Assembly (NCBI GenBank): GCA_006176705.1
Contig: QRFJ01007212.1
Span: 1 to 64,000, forward strand
DNA from: Cocos nucifera
Lineage: Eukaryota > Streptophyta > Magnoliopsida > Arecales > Arecaceae
Length of the DNA stretch: 64,000 bases
Direction: 5' to 3'
The notes beneath the pieces were generated by a model that was not told where the DNA came from, searched no databases, and saw nothing but the letters and a program-made list of their open reading frames with translations. The position numbers were made by a program, and so were the translations under genes. Below, piece by piece: positions 11,332 through 23,856 of this stretch; position 1 is the stretch's first letter; each line of letters opens with the position of its first letter.

Positions 11332-13609
11332 TGTTAGATATATGTGCCCTAGAAGCCAGAATTGGCTGACACTTGTAATACACTTCTAGGGGCAAAATTA
11401 TAATTTTGACTAAAATCAATAAAATGGGTTATTTTCTATCACATATGTGTATTTAGTGTCTGTGATACATCCTTTGAGTTAATGGTAATGATAATTCATA
11501 TTTTCAAGAGTTGAAAATTTAAGACATGAATAATCATTATTAACTCATAAATTGCTCCCGACCATAGGATCATCACGAGGATGGTGATTGATCCGGAAGG
11601 TTGGTGTACAATCGCTTCTCTTTAGTAGATGAGTCTTGAGTCTACGGTGTGGAGACACCGGAGCGAGAGTACAGGTACTCGTTAGAGAACGAGGGCACTG
11701 AGCGTGACCACCTCGAGTAGTCATTAGGGAGTCTACCTTCTCGTCAATGACTGACTCGATGCTGCAGTAGTGTGTCTGGTTCTTTGACCTGAGGATGCAT
11801 CGGCAGTTCACCTTGAGGGTGTTATAGTTTGACTACACCATTACTCGGTCTCCTAGCCATATGGAACCCTGAGGTGTATGTTGGCTATAGCATGTTCATT
11901 GTAGGAACTGGATTGCATCAAGATGGAATCTATCTACCTCGGTGGTAGAGGAGCAGCCCTATGATGATCATGAGAATCAAGTCCAGAAATCCATGGCCAT
12001 GGTAGAGTGAAATAATAGAAAGAGTTTCTATTTAGATTTTCACATTGGACTCGAATCGAATGATTACATCATATGACAGAGACTAGGGTTTGACGAGTTC
12101 ACCTTAACCCTAATCTGATCGGGGCTCAAGATAGAAGAACTTAATCACACAGGTAGCTGCACCAAGAGGTTCGCATTCAGCTCTGATGGGTTGCCACCAT
12201 ATACTGCTAGGTGTCACTGGTGGATTTTGGGAGCAATTAGAATGATTTAGATGATCGATCATTCTAGCTGTTCGAATCAGAAGAGTTCTGATCCATCGAA
12301 AGGAGTTTCGATGATGTCGATGATAGAGATCATGACATATCCCATTACCATACAGAACTGAACCTAACTGGGTCACACAAACAAGGGTTTGAATCTGGTG
12401 ATCATCAATTGAACTGATCTAGTTCAATTGATCTGAATGAGATTCAATTAGGTTCAAGAAAATCGTGCTAGCACTCGATTGAACCTAACGTTCTTCTTTT
12501 ACTATCATAAATAAGTTGTCCTGTCTGAGCCAAAGGAGTTTGTGCTCAATCAGAGGCCTTCATATGGTCTGACTGGAGGTTGTCCAAGTCAGAAAAGGTT
12601 GTCTTATTTTGTAAGACATTACCTGCCATTTTTGGTCACCTGCCATTTCTTGTTCTTTGACTTTGGTCAAAAGTCTACCTTTGACTGGTCAAACGTTGAC
12701 CATTGACACTTTGACTTTTGACCACATGTCATGCACCTATTGGAGAGCTGGTGGGGGCCTTGTCCCCCTACCAGAACCTGGCAAGGAGAAGGGCGCACGC
12801 CACCCTAGGCGTGTGCCCAAGTTGGAGGCGCCTAGGAGTCCTTGTTGGACAAGGACTCCATCTCCTTTTTGGATTCCAATTAGAGTTCTTCTAAGAACCA
12901 ACTTTGACTGGTCTTAGGCGCCCTCTAAGGAGGAATCCAGGGGTCTCTATTCCCACCAATCAGATTTAGATCTGATTTCACAAAGGGTTGTGATTGGTTG
13001 GGAGGAAGAGGAGTTGGATCACGCTTAGTCTATAAATAAGACCCTGCGCCCAACTCAGATTCTAATGCAATTCAATTGAGAAACCCCATGCCCCAAGGCT
13101 GCCTCTCCCCTCCTTCTCCATGCCATAGTCTCTTCTCCCCTTGCTCTCCACGTCCAAAAGGAGTTTTGGACCTTGGTTGGTGCGATTCAGATCAAAGAAA
13201 GGCGATCAAAAATAAGAAGGCTGCGCTGCTGCAAAGGACGACTGCTCATCTTCAAAAGAGTTTTGAAGATCCTCCAGATCCAGATCTGATTTTTGGAGGT
13301 GTGATAGAGAAGAAGAGGATCTCCAGATCCAACCTGAGTGGATACCGGTAGAGGCCAGGCGCTTGCGTGGCTAAGATCCAGAACCTTCCGCTGCAAACAG
13401 GATCATCAACAGGATAATAGGATTACCCAGATCAGGTAAATTAAATTTAATTTAGTTTATCTTTTAATTTTATTTTATTAAAATAATAAGAATCAGATCT
13501 AAAATATATCAAGATCTGATTGGGATCAAGAGAAAAAATTTTTGAAATATATCTCTTGATCTGATCAGATCTGAACGAACCTGGATCGGGAAATCAGGAT
13601 TTCCCTTCA
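11332..13609 (+). repeat. 3' LTR of element B
   Basis: A 2278-bp LTR from TGTTAGATAT to CCCTTCA with a TATAAATA box at 13031-13038. It is an inverted, nearly identical partner of the A 5' LTR, separated by 1400 bp. It is followed not by flanking genome but by copia RT sequence. Confidence 0.92.
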
Positions 13610-14641
13610 GCCCTGTGTATTCAAAAAAGTCAGTGGGAGTGCTGTTGTCTTTTTCGTACTATATGTGGATGACATCCTTCTTATTGGGAATGATATTTTC
13701 ATGTTGACCATAGTCAAAATATGGTTGTCTAAAGAATTCTCCATGAAAGACCTAGAAGAGGCATCATTTATTCTAAGAATTAAAGTCTATAGAGATAAAC
13801 CGAATAGGATGCTGGGTCTCTCATAGAAGATGTACATAGAGGAGGTGCTAAAGAGGTTTAGCATGGAAAACTCTAAGAGGAGATTGGTATCCTTCAGACA
13901 TGGCATTCATCTCTCCAAGAAGATGAGTCCTAGCACACCTGAGGTGATTGATCGCATGAGCAAGATTCCTTATGCTTCTGCAATAGGGAGCCTCATGTAT
14001 GGCATGCTATGTATATGACCTGATAAAGCCCATGCTGTGAGTGTCACAAGTAGGTATCAGTCAAATCCAGGTGAAGAGCACTGGACTTCTATGAAGTGTA
14101 TCCTTAAGTACATTAGAAGAACTAAGCATATGTTCTTGGTCTTTGGTAATGGAGAACTCTAGGTCTAGTGTTATACAGACTCAGACTTTATGTCTGATAT
14201 AGATGATCGAAAGTCGACATCTGGTAGTCAGTTTGTGTGCAATGGTAGTGCTGTCAGCTGAAAGTGTTCCAAGCAGATCGTGATAGCGGATTTCACCATA
14301 AAAGCAGAGTATATTGCTGCATCGAAAGTTGCAAACGAGGTGTTCTGATACAAGAAGCTCACGTAGAGCTTGAAGTGATGCCATCGAATGCCGTTCCTCT
14401 ATATTGTGACAACAATGGTGCCATAGCTTTGGCTAAGGAGCTGAGGTCTCACCAAAAATCCAAGCACATCAAGCGGACATTCCATCTTATCGGCGATTAA
14501 CTCGAGAAGGGTTACATCAAGAGCAAGAGAGTCGACTCTGTGGACAACATGATAGATCCACTAATGAAGCCTTTAGGCTAGAAGAAGATCGAAGCCCATC
14601 TTGAGAAAATGGGACTTAGATTTGTAGCCAATTGACTTTAG
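13610..14641 (+). pseudogene. Copia pol fragment of C (RT and RNase H)
   Basis: It begins just upstream of the catalytic motif, with YVDD at 13662-13673, and runs through KMYIEEVLKRFSMENSKRR, the RNase H motif AEYIAAS near 14300-14323 and LYCDNNGAIALAKE near 14399-14440, ending at a stop at 14639-14641. Several stops, for example after LMYGMLCI at about 14018, interrupt it. It is more diverged from D than B is, consistent with C being the older host. Confidence 0.85.
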
Positions 14642-14655
14642 CTCAAGTGGAAGTT

Positions 14656-14733
14656 TGTTAGATGCGTGCCCTAGAAGCCAAATTAGCTGACACTTGTAAT
14701 ACACTTCTAAGGACAATTTTGAAAAATTCTTAG
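14656..14733 (+). repeat. Truncated 3' LTR start of C
   Basis: Begins TGTTAGATGCGTGCCC after a polypurine-like AAGTGGAAGTT and loses family similarity around 14726-14733, where L-type LTR sequence takes over. Both partners are truncated at this join. Confidence 0.75.
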
Positions 14734-14973
14734 TGAGTGTATCCAACTATCAACAAGTAAAATAGGATGCTTATAATTCTTATAACATCATGTATAACTT
14801 ACTACTACTAAACTTCCAAATGTATGTGTATCAACATAAATAAACCTCATAACAACTTTCTTTTAAAATAAACAATACCTTTGCTTACTACTGATAATAT
14901 CACAATAATATATCACCATTGGATTTCTTATGAGCAACTATATGACAACCATTTTCTCATATTACATTCACAT

Positions 14974-14978
14974 TCACA
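14974..14978. repeat. Target duplication of M, left copy
   Basis: TCACA, repeated at 17225-17229 just beyond the LTR. The uninterrupted L LTR near 21370 has the sequence once. Confidence 0.88.
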
Positions 14979-17224
14979 TGTTAGATGTGTGCCCTAGAAG
15001 CCAGATTAGCTGACACATATAATATACTTCTAAGAATAATTTTATATTTTTGACTACAAATTAATAAATGAGTTATTTTCTATCATAGTGTGTGTTTAAA
15101 AGTGTCTGTGATTCATCCTTTGAGTTAATGAAAATGATGATTCATATTTTTAAGAGTTGAAAATTTAAGATATGAATTTTCATAATTAACTCATAAACTG
15201 CTCAAGACCATAGGATCATAACGAGGATGGTGATCAATCTGCAAGATTAGTGTACGATCGCTTCCTTAGGATAGATGAGTCTTGAGTCTACGGTATGGAG
15301 ACACCAAAGTGAGAGTATAGGTACTCGATAGAAAATGAGGGCACTGAGCATGACCATCTCGAGTAGTCATAAGGAAGTCTACCTTCTCATCGATGACTGG
15401 CTCGATGCTATAGTTATGTGTCAGGTTCTTTAACGTAAGGTGAATCGACAGTTCACCTTGAGTATGTTATAGTTTGACTATACCATAACTCGATCTCCTA
15501 GCCATTCGAAATCCTGAGGCGTAAGTTGGCTATAGCATGTTGATTGTAGGAACTGGATTGCACCAAGATGGGATCTATCAATCTTGGTAGTGGAGTAGTC
15601 CTATGATGATTATGAGATTGAGTCCTTAAGTCCATGGCCATGGCAGTGTGATGTAATAGAAAAGAGTTTTCTGTTAGGGTTTCACATCGGATTCAAATCG
15701 AATGATTCATTCATATGATGGATGTTGGGTTTTGTCGAGTTCACCTTAAACCCTAATCCTATTGGGACTCATGATAGTAGAATCGATTAACACGGAGAGC
15801 TACACCGAGAGGTTTATTTTTAGTTTTGATGGGTTGCCACCATATGCTGCTAGGTGTCACTGGTGGATTTTGGGAGCAGTTAGAATGATCTTGATGATTG
15901 ATCACTCCAATTGTATGAATCAAAAAAATTTTGATCTATCGAAAGGTATTTTGATGATGTCAATGATAGAGATCATGACATATCTCATTACCATACAAAA
16001 TATAACCTAACTGGATCTCACATACAAGGGTTTGAGTCTGGTTGTGATCAATTGGACTGAGTTAGTTCAATTGATTTAGATTATATCTGATTAGATTCAA
16101 AGAAATCATGCTAGCACATGATTGAACATAACATTCTTCTTTTGCAGTCTTTCTGGTTTGTCTCAAATGAAATCCTACTGGAACTTGTCCAATCAGAATA
16201 GGGTTATCCAAATTCATCAGATGATTTTAGGACAACACCTTCCATTTTTTATCACCTACCATTTTTGGGCACCTACCTTTTCTATTGCACATCGGGGTCA
16301 ATGGTTAACCCTATTGTAAGAAAAAAGAGATCAAGGGCGCACACCCTGTGAAGATTTTCTAGGGTCGCACGTCCCCCTAAGTGTGCACCCCAATGGATAG
16401 GCTTTGACTTGGTCAAATTTTAGATTTGACCAGTCAAAGAGGTTTGATAGAGATCAAACTCTAAGAGAGAAGGAAGAGTCCATCGCGCACTAAACTTCCT
16501 CACTCTCTTCCCACCTATTTTGTATGGCATTATATGGAATATTTGGGGCAGCAATTCTAATGTGAGTTGGCATGAAAATTTGTCAAGAAATCAGAAATAA
16601 ATCAAGTAATTGGTTGCTTGATTGATTTGAACACTGAGGTGGCGCAGGGCTCTATTTAAGAGACCCTACACCCTAGGGTTTCTTATGCTTTAATGCTCCA
16701 CGCCCCAAGCCTCCACTTGCTACCACCCCATCCATCTCCATGCCCCTCCTCTTATTCCTCTCCATGCCCAAGGGTTGGGCCAAGGTTCTAAGAGAAGGTC
16801 CATAGAAATTGGCATGATGGTTTCAAGGAAAGAGACGACGTTCGTGAGATGAGCGCGCTGCCTTCATCAATTCATTCGAAGGCTTTACAAATCAGATTGA
16901 GATCTAATTTTTTGCGATCAGATCCAAAAGGTGAGCACCTCTAGATCTAGTCCGAGTGGACTCTGGTAGAGGCTAGGCACATGCATGGTTTAATCCAGAA
17001 TCTTGAGCTTTCATAGATCATCGATAGGATAATTAGATTACCCAATCAGGTACAAAGTTCATATTTGATTTAATTGTTAATTTTAGATTTAATATTAGAT
17101 CATTAAAATCACATTGGAGAACTCTTTGATCTAGTTAGACTTTGTAGAAAATTTTTTAAAATATTTCCTATAGATCTAGTCAGATCAAATCGATCCTATG
17201 GTGAAAAAAGTAGTTTTTCCTTTA
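14979..17224 (+). repeat. Copia solo LTR M
   Basis: A 2246-bp LTR of the A/B/D family, starting TGTTAGATGTGTG and ending CCTTTA (the family's terminal CA has become TA). It has no primer site, internal region or second LTR and is bounded by TCACA on both sides. That is what LTR-LTR recombination of a full element leaves behind. It is more diverged from A and B than they are from each other. A TATTTAAG at 16653-16660 replaces the family TATA box. Confidence 0.9.
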
Positions 17225-17229
17225 TCACA
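17225..17229. repeat. Target duplication of M, right copy
   Basis: TCACA, matching 14974-14978. Confidence 0.88.
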
Positions 17230-17329
17230 TTCATATTCATATTCACATATGAGCAGTCCCATGACACTTTCTTATATGGAGCAAATAGCATACCACAGCA
17301 TACACTACCATAGTTGGACCAATCCCACA

Positions 17330-17720
17330 GGCAGCCTACCTTCTCACCAGAAGGACAACCCACTCTCATAGGGTTTCTTGTAAGCAGCCAGCTTTCTCAT
17401 AAGCAGCCTGCCTTCTTCCTAAAAGGACAACACACTCACATAGGGTTTCTCATAAGCAGCCTACCTTCTTCCTAAAAGGACAACACACTCTCATAGGGTT
17501 TCTCATGAGCAGCTTGCCTTCTCACTAGAAGGACAACACACTCTCATAGGTACTGCTTTTATTGAGAACAGCACACCTGCATAGGATTTCTTTTGAGCAG
17601 CCTGCCTTATCACTAAAAAGACAACACACTCTCATAAGTATACCATCTCTATGAGCAGTCTGTCTCAGCATTATCAGAACAACACACTCTCATAGGACTT
17701 ATCATTCCTATGAGCAACCT
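17330..17720. repeat. Degenerate ~60-bp tandem repeat in the L 3' LTR
   Basis: Units carry AGCAGCCTGCCTTCT, then AAAAGGACAACACACTCTCA and TAGGGTTTCT, repeated about six times with drift. The other LTR has a shorter version at 21480-21750. Confidence 0.7.
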
Positions 17721-19315
17721 ATCTGGGTTCACAAACATCATCAATAAGCCCTATGGCACATAAGCAGAAAGCAACCTATCTTACTGATATCAATAAGTCC
17801 CATGGAACGTAAACAAAAATTAACCATATATAAGGTGAAACCACATAAGAGATCACTATGAAACATGTTTAAAATCATAGAGCATGCCTTCTTAAAACCA
17901 TATGCGCATATACTTGCTATCTAAATACACAAAAGTTGTCCAGGAACCATTCCCTATTTCAAGGGTTTTCAAGCCACATGTATATGAAATTAACATAGGC
18001 AACAGAGCATCAAGAGAATATCCTAGTTTTCAAATAAATCTTTGTACATAGCAAAATACTTTGAAAATATCATATATTGGTGGAATTCACTCACCTTTAG
18101 CCAGCTATTGTTTCACCTTGATACTTAGTTTCTTCAAATCACCCTTTGAGAACCTTCTCCCTTCCTCGATTGATTAAACACCTACTATTCTGAAAACATA
18201 TTCCCTTCCTCTTCAAAATAGCTACTTTCTTCTTCAATCAAAGTTACCCCAAAACCACTTCTTTCTAACTAAATTCTCTTTGATGGCTAACTGATAAGAG
18301 AACTCTCTCTACTTTCTTCTCCTCTCTAGCCTCTCTGAAGGATGTGGATCATTCCACACCAACAAAAGAATTGATGGCTTTATGGTTTGGAAAATATAAA
18401 CTATGATAAACCTTGCTAGGTGTCACAATAATAAGAATCCACCCAATTTCTAGCTAAGCAGGTGTTTCTCTGATAATTTTCAACTATTTCTTTATATAAC
18501 ATAGCTGCTAAGTCATCCCATGAGAAATGATTTAAAATTCACAACTTAAAACATTGTCGATTTATAACTGGTCTCAGAAATTTCTGCAAACTGAGACATC
18601 TCGCTTTCTGTTCGAGACCTCTCGATTATGAATCGAGACATCTCATTCTCAGGAAAATAGAATTATGTTTTTATCGCCTGAAATCAAGTCCTCTCGAGTT
18701 CAAGCCGAGACCTCTCAAACCTTAGAGTTTCTGAAACTTTTATTCTGATACTCTTCTCACAGCTTTGCTTTGTTTATAGCTTTACTCCACACTCTGCTTA
18801 TTTACATTTTTTTGTTTAAGTTAATGTCCTCATTTATTTTACTCTCCAACTTTAAAACATAAATGTAAGTAAGGAACACCCTCCTATTTGGATTCAATAA
18901 AAATATTAGAAAAATCAAAATCCTCTAGAATAAGATTCCAAAATTTGGATTCTAGTTCAAATTTTTCAAAATTCAAAACTTTTAAAACTTTCTTTCCTCA
19001 AAATGATTAAATTCAAGGATCTCAACATTCTATAAAAATCGCTCTACGACTTACCAACATTTAAAGATCAATTATCAGGACTTTTTGTTTCAAGAAATTA
19101 CATATTTTATATAGCTCTCCATACAAGTGCCAGCTTTCAGACTTATAAAATTTTCAGGACTCATAATGGTAGATAGTCACAATTGATGCTCAAATAGCCT
19201 TAACAAACTATTACACCCATTAATATTACTTTGAATATCTTTTAAGATATCAATACTACACAAAGTTGAATAAAAAAATTTTTAATTCACTATTTTGCTG
19301 ATCTGGGATGTTACA

Positions 19316-20621
19316 TTCCTCCCCCTTTAAAATAAATTTTGTCCTCAAAATTTGCACTTCCTACTTTTAACTAACTTCCATATTTCAATTATGACTTTTG
19401 CTGGAACACTCATTAAATAATCAATATATGCTTGTGAAAACAATTCCTCTCAAGAACAACTCCAACCCTTTCTCAAGGTTTTTCATAATGATTAATCTTA
19501 CCTTCAGTATTTAACATAACAATAAAAACTGAAATGTATAAACTATTTTTATGTTCTTCAAAATTGAAGTATACCCATAAAAATAAAGTCACATAACAAA
19601 TCATGCCATGATAACATTAGTTTTCTTTCTAGCTACTATCGACCGCATTCTGAAGCATCCCTTCCAAGATAGTTGATAAAAAGTATAATATAATGCCAAA
19701 TAATATAGATAAGCCCCACTGGGCACATTGCAAATTCAAACTATGGAGGTGTCATCTCATGCTAATGTCAATGCTCATGGAATATGAGGATAAGATACAC
19801 CCGATAGCTTGGTCACTCCTATCGGTAACCTTTTCCAAAAATCAAACAAAACAAGCTCAATTTCTCAAAAATTGAATAATGAAGCTAACAAATTCAATTT
19901 CTACCTTCATGCTTACACAAATACATATATATACTATATTACTTAGCAAGGCCATAGTAGCTAAGCTAGGTTTAATAAGCATTTGTGCTGCGGTTCACAA
20001 AGTACCATTAAACTCCGTTCAACTATTAACAATTCATAGCATCATAAGAAATTACATCTCAATATTGATTCCTTGTTTTCCAACTTAACTCATACTTAAT
20101 TGAATTCAAACTTACATATTTAACTTATACCTATTTCCTTCATCTTACGATAACTTGCATCACTTGCTACCCTCTTTACTTCAGCCTATTTCAATCACTA
20201 GTACCAATCCTTACCTTACTTGCTTGCACATCAGTACGCACATTAGAATTTGATCCAATTTATCTATCAATCAAGTCATCTTAAAAATTGTTCAACCCAC
20301 TTTATACTTTTACTATGCAATCTAAGCACACTGATTATGATATACATAAGTCCATTCTTACTAATCATAATCCTTTGCTTATATTTGTTAACTATAAACT
20401 ATTTTTTATCCTTGCTAACTACAAGTCTTTGCTCATCTCTATAAACCAGTAAGCCTTTGCTCATCTCTATAAACCAGTAAGCCTTTGCTCATGTCTGTTG
20501 ATTATAAAATTTTGATTTATCTCTATAAACCATTAAACCTTTGCTACAATATTAAACATGTACCTCCTACTAACCTTTACTTATCCCCACTGATCATAAA
20601 CCATTGCTCTGATACCAAAAA
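19316..20621 (-). other. Internal region of L, non-coding
   Basis: Starts on the minus strand with the primer site (TGGTATCAGAGC, 20606-20617) and ends with a polypurine tract AAAGGGGGAGGAA (about 19316-19328). The minus-strand bases before that tract, GAGGACAAAATTTATTTT, resemble the sequence that commonly follows the end of gypsy pol. The rest is AT-rich with no minus-strand frame of 60 codons. Plus-strand frames such as 19693-19875 and 19879-20088 show no domain. A near-perfect 27-base direct repeat containing AAGCCTTTGCTCATCTCTAT lies near 20425-20490. Confidence 0.65.
20606..20617 (-). promoter_or_regulatory. Primer binding site of L
   Basis: TGGTATCAGAGC on the minus strand, four bases from the LTR end; matches the initiator-methionine-tRNA site of plant retrotransposons. 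Confidence 0.8.
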
Positions 20622-23469
20622 TATAACACCCCACCCCTAAATCTGGGAGATGGTGCCACACCCCACCCTTATCTAAAGTTTAAGGGAATTTCTAAATATT
20701 AATTAAGTTGAAGTTTAACATTCTTTAATAACCTGCTTTCGTATAAGTTGATCAAACCTGTAAATCTGCATTGCAAGCATTTCAACTAAACCTTTTTAAC
20801 ATACTAAAGTAACACTCCAATTTAACTTATCATTTCATAACTGCCACTCAGTAATATACTTATAAAATTAAACTTTACACATTCATTTCCTTCATAAACC
20901 ACTCCTTTAATACATATCATCTCAAAGCAAGCTAAAATATACATATATAACTATTTTTAGCTTTACTATCTCAGCTATACAATGCTTCTCAAAATACATC
21001 TATATACATGCTTCTATTACAAAAATTAATTTCTCCACTATAGGTGGTGATACATCAACCGATACGAACTTTTGAGCTATGCTACAAAGCTACAAGTAGA
21101 AAAAGTGAGCGATGAGACTTGGGGAAGTCTTAGTGAGTGTATCCAACTATAAACAAGTAAAATAGGATGCTCATAATTCTTATACCATCATGTATAACTT
21201 GCTACTACTAAACTTCCAAATGTATGCATACCAACATAAATAAATCTTATAATAGCTTTCTTTTAAAATAAACACATACCTTTGCTTACCACTGATAATA
21301 TCACAACAATATATCACCATAGGATTTCTTATGAGCAACTGTACCACAACTATTTTCTCATATTACATTCACATTCACATTCATATTTATATTCACATAT
21401 GAGCAGTCCCATGACACTCTCTCATATGGAGCAAATGGCATACCACGGCATACACTACCATAATTGGATTAATCCCATGGGCAACCTGCTTTCTCACCAG
21501 AAGGACAATACACTCTCATAGGATTTCTCATGAGCAATTTGTCTTCCCACTAGAAGGACAATACACTCTCATAAGTATTGCTTTTATTGAGAACAACACA
21601 CTATCACAGGATTTCTTATGAGCAGCCTACCTTATCACCAAAAGGATAACACACTCTCATAAGTATATCATCCCTATGAGCAACCTGTCTCAGCATTATC
21701 AGAACAACACACTCTCATAGGGTTTATCATTCGTATGAGTAGCCTATCCAGGTTCACAAGCATCATCAATAAGCCCTATGGCACATAAGAAGAAAGCAAC
21801 ATGTCTCACTGATATCAATAAGCCCCATGGCATATAAACAGAAATTAACCACACATAAGGTGAAACCACATAAGAGATCACTATGAAACATGTTTAAAAT
21901 TATTGAGCATGCCTTTTTAAAACCATGTGCGCATATACTTGTAATCTAAATATACAAAAGCTGTCCAGGAACCATTCCCTGTTTCAAGGATTTCCAAACC
22001 ACATGTATATGAAATTAACATAGGCTGTAGAGTATCAAGAGAATATCCTACTTTTCAAATAAATCTTTGCACATAGCAAAATACTTTAAAAACATCATAT
22101 ATAGATGGAATTCACTCACCTCTAGCCAGCTATTGTTTCACCTTGATACTTAATTTTCTCAAATCACCCTTTGTGAACCTTCTCCCTTCCTCGATTGATT
22201 AAACACCTACTGTCCTGAAAACATATTCCCTTCCTCTTCAAAATAGCAACTTTCTTCTTCAATCAAAGTAACCTCGGAACCACTTCTTTCTAACTAAATT
22301 CTCTTTGATGGCTAACTGATAAGAGAACTCTCTCTACTTTCTTCTCCTCTCTGGCCTCTCTAAAGATCATGGATCATTCCACACCAACAAAAGAATTGAT
22401 GGCTTTATGGTTTGGAACAACATAAACTATGATAAACCTTGCTAGGTGTCACAACAATAAGAATCCACCCAATTTTCAGCTAAACAAGTGTTGCTCTAAT
22501 GAATTTCCAACTATTTCTTTATATAACACAGTTGTTAAGTCATACCGTAAGAAATGATTTAAAATTCACAACTTAAAACATTGTCAGTTTATACCTGCTC
22601 CTAGAAATTTTTGCAAATCAAGACATCTTGCTTTCAGGTCGAGACCTCTCGATTCTGAATCGAGACATCTTGTTCTTAGGAAAATATAATTGAGTTTCTA
22701 TTGCCTGAAACTGAGTCCTCTCGAGTTCAGGCCAAGACCTCTCGAACCCTAGAGTTTCTGAAACTTTTATTCTGATACTCAATTTTGAATTAAGATGTCT
22801 CATTCTCAGGAAAATAGAATTGGGTTTTTGTTGCCTAAAACCGAGTTCTCTCGAGTTTAGGCCGAGACCTCTCGAACCCTAGAGTTTCTGAAACTTTTAT
22901 TCTGATACTCTTTTCACTGCTTTGCTCTGTTCACAGCTTTAGTCTGCACTCTGCTTATTTACATTTCTTTGTTTAAGTTAATGTCCTCATTTATTTTACT
23001 CTCCAATAATTTTAAAATATAAATATAAATAAGGAACACCATCCTATTTGGATTCAATAAAAATATCAAAAAAATCAAAATTCTCAAGAATAAAATTCTA
23101 AAATTTGGATTCTAGTTCAAATTTTTTGAAACTCAAAACTTTTAAATCTTTCTTCCCTTAAAATGATTAGATTCAAGGATCTCAATATTTATTAAAAATC
23201 ACTCTACGACTTACCAACATTTAAGAATCAATTACCGAGACTTTTATTTCAAGAAATTATATATTTTATATAGCTCTCCATAGCTAGCTTTTAGACATAG
23301 AAAATTTTTAGGACTCGTAATGGTAGATAGTCACAACTGATGCTCAAATAGTCTCAACAAACTATTACACCCACTAATATTACTTTGAATATCTTTCAAG
23401 ATATCAATACTACATAAAGTTAAATAAAAAATCTTTTAATTCACTATTTTGCTGGTCCAAGATGTTACA
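20622..23469 (-). repeat. 5' LTR of L
   Basis: About 2848 bp from TGTAACATC (23469) to TGTTATA (20622). It contains ~60-bp subrepeats (21480-21750) and a tandem duplication of about 127 bp at 22656-22910, present once in the other LTR (about 18625-18755). Confidence 0.75.
22656..22910. repeat. 127-bp tandem duplication in the L 5' LTR
   Basis: Two adjacent copies share CTAGAGTTTCTGAAACTTTT and CCTCTCGAGTT and end TTCTGATACTC (about 22780 and 22910). The L 3' LTR has one copy, so the duplication followed or accompanied L's insertion. Confidence 0.75.
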
Positions 23470-23856
23470 ATTATTTTCAAATATGATCATATAGAAATGA
23501 AAGATTTGATTTAACTAAAATATTATAGTTTATTATGCTATCCATAAGACTATAAATGTTTTAGAGGTAGGTTATGTTGAGAGTTCCATAAAAGTACAAT
23601 TGGACAGGTTTTCCTATCTTTGAACTTATTGAAGTTTGTTGTGCTATCCACAACACTTTCTTAAGGGACAAGGATCTCAACCCCACTAAGGAAATAGTTT
23701 AAGATTTTCTTGTATACCACAGAAACGGCTATGGTATATGGTAAAATAGTGGGAGTAATAACTAGAATAAAAGACCTCATCTAGTTATACAAGTCCTCAT
23801 GAGTGATTTGCTTATATTAGGATTTTTATTTCATGTAGATTAAAATATCTACATAA
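23470..23856 (+). other. Remnant leader of E
   Basis: 387 bases of AT-rich untranslated sequence before the gag ATG, beginning directly at the end of L. No primer site or LTR precedes it, so the true 5' end of E is missing. Confidence 0.6.

Larger units (their letters stand above)
9932..13609 (+). mobile_element. Copia element B, 3' half, interrupted by A
   Basis: Plus-strand pol starting abruptly in the integrase-RT linker (equivalent to D near 31331), followed by polypurine tract and 3' LTR. Its missing 5' half should lie left of element A, outside the window. The bases at 9932-9936 (CCTCG) are the expected target duplication of A. At 13609 the LTR ends exactly and mid-RT sequence of C begins, so B itself appears inserted in C. 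Confidence 0.82.
13610..14733 (+). mobile_element. Copia element C fragment
   Basis: The remains of a copy of the same family: RT to RNase H, polypurine tract (about 14645-14655) and the first 78 bases of its 3' LTR (14656-14733). Its left side was entered by B (expected target duplication GCCCT at 13610-13614). Its LTR breaks off where the gypsy element L begins. Confidence 0.8.
14733..19315 (-). repeat. 3' LTR of L, truncated and split
   Basis: 14733-14978 matches 21128-21375 and 17225-19315 matches 21370-23469. The gap between them is the solo LTR M plus one copy of TCACA. Without the insertion the LTR is about 2.33 kb. Confidence 0.8.
14733..23469 (-). mobile_element. Gypsy-like non-coding element L with inserted solo LTR
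   Basis: Two direct copies of a long sequence (14733-19315, minus an insertion, and 20622-23469) flank 1.3 kb with the expected minus-strand signals. These are a primer site at 20606-20617 beside the right copy and a polypurine tract at 19316-19331 beside the left one. LTR ends read TGTAACATC and TGTTATA, typical of gypsy elements. No gag, protease, RT or integrase was seen, so L is non-autonomous or internally deleted. The left LTR lacks the 506 bases equivalent to 20622-21127. The right end abuts E's leader at 23470. Confidence 0.75.
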
